A stretch of 64,000 nucleotides of DNA, from contig CAYYWZ010000003.1 in assembly GCA_964475415.1 (NCBI GenBank), positions 59,224 to 123,223 on the forward strand, given 5' to 3'. A program made the position numbers and the translations under genes. The notes beneath the pieces are model-generated. The model ran no database searches, had not been told where the DNA came from, and was given only the letters and a program-made list of their open reading frames with translations. The stretch is from CALCMJ01 sp964475415 (GTDB taxonomy: Bacteria; Bacteroidota; Bacteroidia; Chitinophagales; Saprospiraceae). This document shows positions 59,784-64,000 of this stretch, piece after piece; positions within the stretch are counted from its first letter, which is position 1, and every line of letters begins with the position of its first letter.

Positions 59784-60485
59784 CTATCTTGCAATAGTAA
59801 ATCGCTTAGCTATCCTATTCATATCGGCTATTTTCATTGATACCGTGTAGATGCCTAATTCATAATTACTGACATTTATCTGGATATCTTCTTCCGTGAT
59901 TTCATCTATCTTCTGACTAGAAACTAGTTGTCCAGAGAGGTTATAGATTTCTAGGGCAAGTGTTTTTCCTGAGTGTTCTTTTAGATTTATGTTCAGCAGA
60001 TCAGCTGTTGGGTTAGGATATAAAACTACACTTGCAGAGGCAATATCGAAGTCTTCATTTCTATTTACAATTTTCTTTTCTTCAGCTTTTATTACGGTAC
60101 CTTTTATAGTTAGATAGCTTATAGCTGGATCAGTATTAGCAGTAATAGATACTCTCTTACTCTGATTTCCTTTTTTGCCTTTAGAATCAAACTGTACAAG
60201 CATCTCAGCTGTTTCGCCAGGCATAATTGGTTCTTTAGGCCATTCAGGAACAGTACAGCCACAAGACCCTTTTGCACTTGTTATAATAAGTGGAGCATCT
60301 CCTGTATTCGTAAACTGGAATACATTCTGGATTTTTTCTCCTGCTGTAATTTCACCATAATTAAAAGTTGCTTCTTCGAATTCTATTGTGGTAATAGGAG
60401 CTGCAAAACTTGCAGTACTATTTTGCTGAGCAAAAGAGAGAGAGGAGACAAATAGAATTAAGTTGAATAATAATGTCTTTTTCAT
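59784..60485 (-). CDS. Secreted DUF1573 protein with T9SS sorting domain
   Basis: A 233-residue protein: signal peptide M-K-K-T-L-L-F-N-L-I-L-F-V-S-S-L-S-F-A-Q, then a DUF1573 immunoglobulin-like domain (F-Q-F-T-N-T-G-D-A-P-L-I-I-T-S-A-K-G-S-C-G-C-T-V-P-E-W-P) with the diagnostic C-G-C, and after a K-rich linker a type A sorting domain (V-V-L-Y-P-N-P-T-A-D-L-L, ending I-A-K-R-F-T-I-A-R). The first domain may bind other proteins; the second sends the protein through the type IX secretion system, where it is usually cleaved off. This directly supports a working T9SS in the organism. Confidence 0.95.
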   Translation of the reverse strand: MKKTLLFNLILFVSSLSFAQQNSTASFAAPITTIEFEEATFNYGEITAGEKIQNVFQFTNTGDAPLIITSAKGSCGCTVPEWPKEPIMPGETAEMLVQFDSKGKKGNQSKRVSITANTDPAISYLTIKGTVIKAEEKKIVNRNEDFDIASASVVLYPNPTADLLNINLKEHSGKTLALEIYNLSGQLVSSQKIDEITEEDIQINVSNYELGIYTVSMKIADMNRIAKRFTIAR

Positions 60486-60840
60486 AATTGTTATTTTTTA
60501 TGATAATTAATAATAACTCAAATCTACAGATACTTACTTTTAAGTTATCACAAGAATAGGTTAATAAGTTTGTAACGATTTCATTCTTCTACGAATAGGC
60601 TTATCTTATAGATGAAACGCAAGCTGCTATTGGTGTATTATATTATTGTTTATTTGTCAAAAGTTAGAAGATGAATTGATACTTAGTTGTACCCGAAATA
60701 TTATATCCTTAGACTTCAATTAATAGCAGCAATTCCAAATCATATGTCGTTTTAAAGATAGAGTATAGATTGGTTAGCAACTATACTATATAGTTTTGAA
60801 AGATTCTTAGTTTTATGTGCTTCGGTCATAATAGTTTTCT
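60486..60840. other. Gene-free stretch before the unknown membrane protein
   Basis: The 355 bases are AT-rich, with no open frame of note, no hairpin and no clear TAnnTTTG box. They must hold the promoters of two divergent genes, the DUF1573-T9SS protein and the membrane protein at 60841. Nothing else is visible. Confidence 0.5.
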
Positions 60841-61887
60841 ATGAATAAAGTAATAACACTTCAACATCCTGCGATAACTTTTGGAATTCCATTTTTACTC
60901 CTTACGGCACTAGTAACCTGCTCTTTGAATCCTTTCTTAGTTACAGATACTCCTAATGCAAATTTTTACAATGGACTTATTTTAGACTTTATACTTACAG
61001 TTCCTTTTGTATATTTTCTGCTAATCTATAAGAAGCAGATTCCTAAGATCACTATTCTTTCTTGTTCTATTATAGGTCTTGTAATCGCTAAGCAGTGTAT
61101 ACCATCAGATCAGCAGAGTTTGCTAGATCTAATTATGAAATATGTTTTACCTGTTCTAGAATTAGCTGTAGTGTTCTATGTAGGATACAAGATGTATCTC
61201 GTCAGAAAAGAAACAAAAAAACTTAAGCTACGAGAGGTAGACTTCTTTAGTTCCCTTAGAGAAGCGTGCAAGGAGGTGTTCCCTGGGATAGTAGGCGTCT
61301 TACTCGCAACAGAAATAGCAGTAATTTACTACAGTTTATTTTGCTGGAAGAAGAAGCCATTGCATTTACATGATTATAGTTATTACAAGAAAAGTGGAAT
61401 CTATATGGTTATCAGTATGCTCTTATTTCTTGTAGTTGTAGAAACCGTAGTTATGCATGCTTTATTACATGATTCCAAACCCGGTCTAGCCTTATTCCTT
61501 AGCTTTCTTAGTGCTTATAGTATTTTGCAAATTGTAGCACTGATGAGATCTTTTACAAAACTACCTATAAAACTCGATCCTAGAAATAGAAAGCTAGAAT
61601 TATGTTATGGGTTTTTTTCTGATTGCATTATTGACATAGATGAGATAGAAAACATTACAGCAACTGGTAGGGTTATAGATAATATAGAAGGTGCAGTAAA
61701 ATTATCACCTCTAGATATGATAGATACGCACAATCTAATTATACATCTCAAAAGCCAGCATATACTTAATGGATTCTACGGTAGGAAAAAACCTTTTAGG
61801 GCTATTGCGATTTTTATAGACGAGAGGGAAAATTTTCTATCGGATATAAACTCGATGATATCAATCGAAAAGAAAGAAGAAATATAA
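60841..61887 (+). CDS. Membrane protein of unknown function with C-terminal soluble domain
   Basis: A 348-residue protein with about seven predicted membrane helices: ~15-30, 46-62, 70-85, 100-120, 150-170, 187-208 and 215-230, with a Lys-rich loop after the fourth. The last ~120 residues are soluble and start K-L-P-I-K-L-D-P-R-N-R-K-L-E-L-C-Y-G-F-F, which is reminiscent of a bacterial PH-like beta domain (I-D-I-D-E-I-E-N-I). I do not recognise the family. It is followed by the glycosyltransferase/methyltransferase pair on the same strand, 152 bases away, and could belong with them. Confidence 0.72.
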   Translation: MNKVITLQHPAITFGIPFLLLTALVTCSLNPFLVTDTPNANFYNGLILDFILTVPFVYFLLIYKKQIPKITILSCSIIGLVIAKQCIPSDQQSLLDLIMKYVLPVLELAVVFYVGYKMYLVRKETKKLKLREVDFFSSLREACKEVFPGIVGVLLATEIAVIYYSLFCWKKKPLHLHDYSYYKKSGIYMVISMLLFLVVVETVVMHALLHDSKPGLALFLSFLSAYSILQIVALMRSFTKLPIKLDPRNRKLELCYGFFSDCIIDIDEIENITATGRVIDNIEGAVKLSPLDMIDTHNLIIHLKSQHILNGFYGRKKPFRAIAIFIDERENFLSDINSMISIEKKEEI

Positions 61888-62039
61888 GCTAAGCAAATAT
61901 ATTTTTCAATTGCTACATAAAATACTAATCTATAGTTTAGATCACTATCAATTTACCCGTCATTCTCTCTTGCATTCTTACCATCCTCGTCGTCATCCTA
62001 ATAAAATAATTGTAAATTCGCAACTACTAAATATATTCA

Positions 62040-63173
62040 ATGAATATTGTAATTGTAGGTCCTGCTTATCCTTACAGAGGTGGAATTGCTGATACAAATG
62101 AATCTTTTGCAAGATCTCTTATGAAAGTTGGTCATAAGGTAGATATTGTTACATTCAAATTACAATATCCATCATTTTTGTTTCCTGGGAAAACTCAGTA
62201 CTCTGAAGATAAGCCACCTAAAGATCTAAAAATCCATAGGTGGATAAATACGGTCTTACCAACCAACTGGTACCTTGCAGCATCTAAAATTAATAAATTA
62301 AAACCTGACCTAGTTATATTTAGATATTGGTTACCTTTTCTTGCTCCTTGTCTAGGCACTATCGCTAGAAATTTAAAAAAAGATATTTGTAAAATAGCCA
62401 TGTGCGATAACATCGTACCTCATGAGAAGAGAATAGGAGACAGAGGCCTTACAAAATATTTTGTCCATTCATTTGATGGCTTTATTACTTTATCGCGAAC
62501 AGTTAAAAATGAGTTAGAAGATTTTACAAGTAGGCCTATTCGTTTTTTTCCACATCCTATAAATGATAATTTGGGTGATAAAATCAAGAGAGAAAAGGCT
62601 CTAACTCATCTAGGCTTAGCTCCTGAATATAGGTACTTGCTTTTTTTCGGAATGGTAAGAAAGTATAAGGGATTAGATTTAATGATAAAAGCTATTGCAG
62701 ATCCAAGATTGGCAGATAAAAAAATAAGACTTATAGTAGCGGGAGAGTTCTATGATGATCCAGTAATATATCAGGATATGATGAACAAGTATGATGTTAC
62801 GGATAAGGTGATCATAAGAAATGAATTTATTCCTACTGATGATATAAGATATTATTTCTCTTGTTCTGATTTATTGACACAGACCTATCATACAGCTAGT
62901 CAAAGTGGTGTAACACAGATAGCATATCATTTCGATCTGCCTGTATTGGTTACTGATGTCGGAGCACTGTCAGAATTTATCCCGCATCAGAAGGTTGGAT
63001 ATGTCACTAAAAAAGATCCAGATAATATAGCAGAATATATTATCGATTTTGTGGATAATGATAGAAAGCAATATTTTAGTGAGCAGGTGAAAATAGAAAA
63101 GCAAAAATATTCTTGGGAGGCATTTTCTGATGAACTGATATCACTTGCAGGAAAACTCAAAAAAGAGAAATAG
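62040..63173 (+). CDS. Glycosyltransferase family 4
   Basis: A 377-residue GT-B enzyme: N-terminal V-I-V-G-P-A-Y-P-Y-R-G-G-I-A-D-T acceptor-side loop and C-terminal donor-site pattern L-F-F-G-M-V-R-K-Y-K-G-L-D-L and A-S-Q-S-G-V-T-Q-I-A-Y-H-F-D-L-P-V-L-V-T-D-V-G-A-L. The E-x7-E usual in GT4 is changed here (T-Y-H-T-A-S-Q-S-G), as in some polysaccharide enzymes. It probably adds a sugar to a surface glycan or lipid. The methyltransferase gene begins one base after its stop. Confidence 0.92.
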   Translation: MNIVIVGPAYPYRGGIADTNESFARSLMKVGHKVDIVTFKLQYPSFLFPGKTQYSEDKPPKDLKIHRWINTVLPTNWYLAASKINKLKPDLVIFRYWLPFLAPCLGTIARNLKKDICKIAMCDNIVPHEKRIGDRGLTKYFVHSFDGFITLSRTVKNELEDFTSRPIRFFPHPINDNLGDKIKREKALTHLGLAPEYRYLLFFGMVRKYKGLDLMIKAIADPRLADKKIRLIVAGEFYDDPVIYQDMMNKYDVTDKVIIRNEFIPTDDIRYYFSCSDLLTQTYHTASQSGVTQIAYHFDLPVLVTDVGALSEFIPHQKVGYVTKKDPDNIAEYIIDFVDNDRKQYFSEQVKIEKQKYSWEAFSDELISLAGKLKKEK

Positions 63174-63174
63174 T

Positions 63175-63960
63175 ATGTATAACTTTCATCAAGATAAGCC
63201 TACCTATTTTCAATGGCAGTACAGAATATCTGCTGAGTATATTATCCCTTTTGTAAGTGAACATATAGACCTAGAACAGCCTAAGAAAATTTTAGAAATA
63301 GGTTGTGCTGAGGCAGGTGTTCTTAAAGCTTTTACGGAAAAAAAACATATATGTACAGGCATAGAAATGAACCCTAGAAGAGCAAAAATGGCCAGCGAGT
63401 TTCTTGCAGCGGAAATAAAAGCGGGACTTTTAGATATTATATCTAGTGATATTTATGACATAGACCTCTCGGATGATACATATAAGTTTGATCTGATAAT
63501 TCTTAAGGATGTTATCGAGCATATCCATGATCAAGATAGATTCATGCGTAGATTAGGAGATATGCTGAATCCTGGTGGAATAGTATTTTTTGGTTTCCCG
63601 CCTTGGCAGATGCCCTTTGGAGGCCATCAGCAGATAGCTGATAAGAAGTGGGTTTCTGTTCTGCCATATTTTCATCTATTACCTATGTCAATATATAAAC
63701 TTGTACTTAAATTACTAGGTGAAAATAAAAAACGAATAGCAGAATTAGTAGAGATAAAAGAAACTGGAATATCTATAGAAAGATTTGAGTCTATTTTACA
63801 GAAAGAGAAATTCTCTATCCTTAGAAAACAGTTATTTCTCATTAATCCTATATACCAGTACAAGTTTGGTTTAAAAGTAAGGAAGCAAAACAAACTTATA
63901 GGTAAAATTCCTTTCCTTAGAAATTATATAACTACTTGTGCGTACTATCTTATTAAGTAA
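63175..63960 (+). CDS. Class I SAM-dependent methyltransferase
   Basis: A 261-residue protein starting at ATG 63175, directly after the glycosyltransferase stop (an upstream ATG at 63145 inside that gene is in frame but not conserved). Motif I is K-I-L-E-I-G-C-A-E-A-G-V; acidic residue I-E-M-N follows; motif IV is F-D-L-I-I-L-K-D-V-I-E-H-I, and W-Q-M-P-F-G-G-H-Q-Q follows. The pairing with a glycosyltransferase suggests it methylates a sugar or lipid-linked intermediate. The right edge of the window is 40 bases beyond the stop. Confidence 0.92.
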   Translation: MYNFHQDKPTYFQWQYRISAEYIIPFVSEHIDLEQPKKILEIGCAEAGVLKAFTEKKHICTGIEMNPRRAKMASEFLAAEIKAGLLDIISSDIYDIDLSDDTYKFDLIILKDVIEHIHDQDRFMRRLGDMLNPGGIVFFGFPPWQMPFGGHQQIADKKWVSVLPYFHLLPMSIYKLVLKLLGENKKRIAELVEIKETGISIERFESILQKEKFSILRKQLFLINPIYQYKFGLKVRKQNKLIGKIPFLRNYITTCAYYLIK

Positions 63961-64000
63961 GATTAGGTATATATTATTTCTTTTCTCGCTTATTTAAATA

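Noticed and set aside
61910..62092. Short frame between the membrane protein and the glycosyltransferase
   Set aside because: It has no conserved features, overlaps the glycosyltransferase start and is His/Arg-rich in a way typical of non-coding AT-rich DNA.

Overview
The window is AT-rich chromosomal DNA from a member of the Bacteroidota, most likely from the Saprospiria/Chitinophagia/Cytophagia side of the phylum rather than Bacteroidales. The support is family content: a DUF4270 lipoprotein, DUF4290, a GLPGLI protein beside a large outer-membrane barrel protein, type IX secretion (T9SS) C-terminal sorting domains, a menaquinone-type UbiE, many lipoproteins with a Cys lipobox, and promoter-like boxes of the Bacteroidetes TAnnTTTG type 20-40 bases before several starts. 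I saw no rRNA, tRNA, CRISPR array, transposase or prophage. Most of the window is ordinary housekeeping DNA in short operons, with several decayed genes between them.

Layout. 1-7200: the 3' end of glgC, a GH31 alpha-glucosidase, a small TPR membrane protein, an acetyltransferase, a lipoprotein, glycerate kinase and a heavily decayed aldehyde dehydrogenase. 7200-13050: an envelope-stress block in which one leftward run encodes two MscS channels, a YtxH protein, a PF07332 holin-like protein, a small coiled-coil protein, an AI-2E-type permease and an App1-type phosphatase; a PA2169-type four-helix protein is divergent from it. 13100-16820: a GCS2-CBS fusion, a lipoprotein, a HAD phosphatase and RecX. 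16970-24570: a DUF819 membrane protein, then a cell-wall precursor block of a short GlgA-like protein, DUF4270, glmS, DUF4290, a terminator and murA.

24570-36130: a polyprenyl diphosphate synthase, a queuosine-tRNA mannosyltransferase homologue, nadB, an envelope trio (DUF547 fused to a barrel, a one-POTRA Omp85 protein, a GH113-like hydrolase), a cysE-cysM operon and a long RluA pseudouridine synthase. 36320-43590: an ABC-F protein, a broken HigA antitoxin, ubiE, a GLPGLI/outer-membrane barrel pair and an ElaA-type acetyltransferase. 43590-45770 is a patch of debris around an xdhC-like gene, with a small inverted-repeat element, a YHS-domain remnant and a T9SS sorting-domain remnant. 45770-57290: ssb, a Crp/Fnr regulator, a serine hydrolase, a third MscS channel, hemW with a decayed partial second copy beside a GNAT gene, an aldo/keto reductase with a palindromic upstream site, two lipoproteins, a DMT exporter/O-methyltransferase/FemAB-like operon and a peroxiredoxin. 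57336-63960: clpS and aat (N-degron pathway), an M16 peptidase, a DUF1573-T9SS protein, an unknown membrane protein, and a glycosyltransferase/methyltransferase pair.

The points most worth a second look are: a terminator-shaped hairpin that contains the aat start codon; a terminator ending 20 bases before murA, whose product has Asp in place of the fosfomycin-reactive Cys; a DMT transporter frame with no standard start codon; the GlgA-like protein without the KTGGL motif or C-terminal domain; the stress block, which resembles the enterobacterial yqjDEK gene set; and the DUF547-barrel fusion beside a minimal Omp85. I found no clear defence or mobile system in the window.
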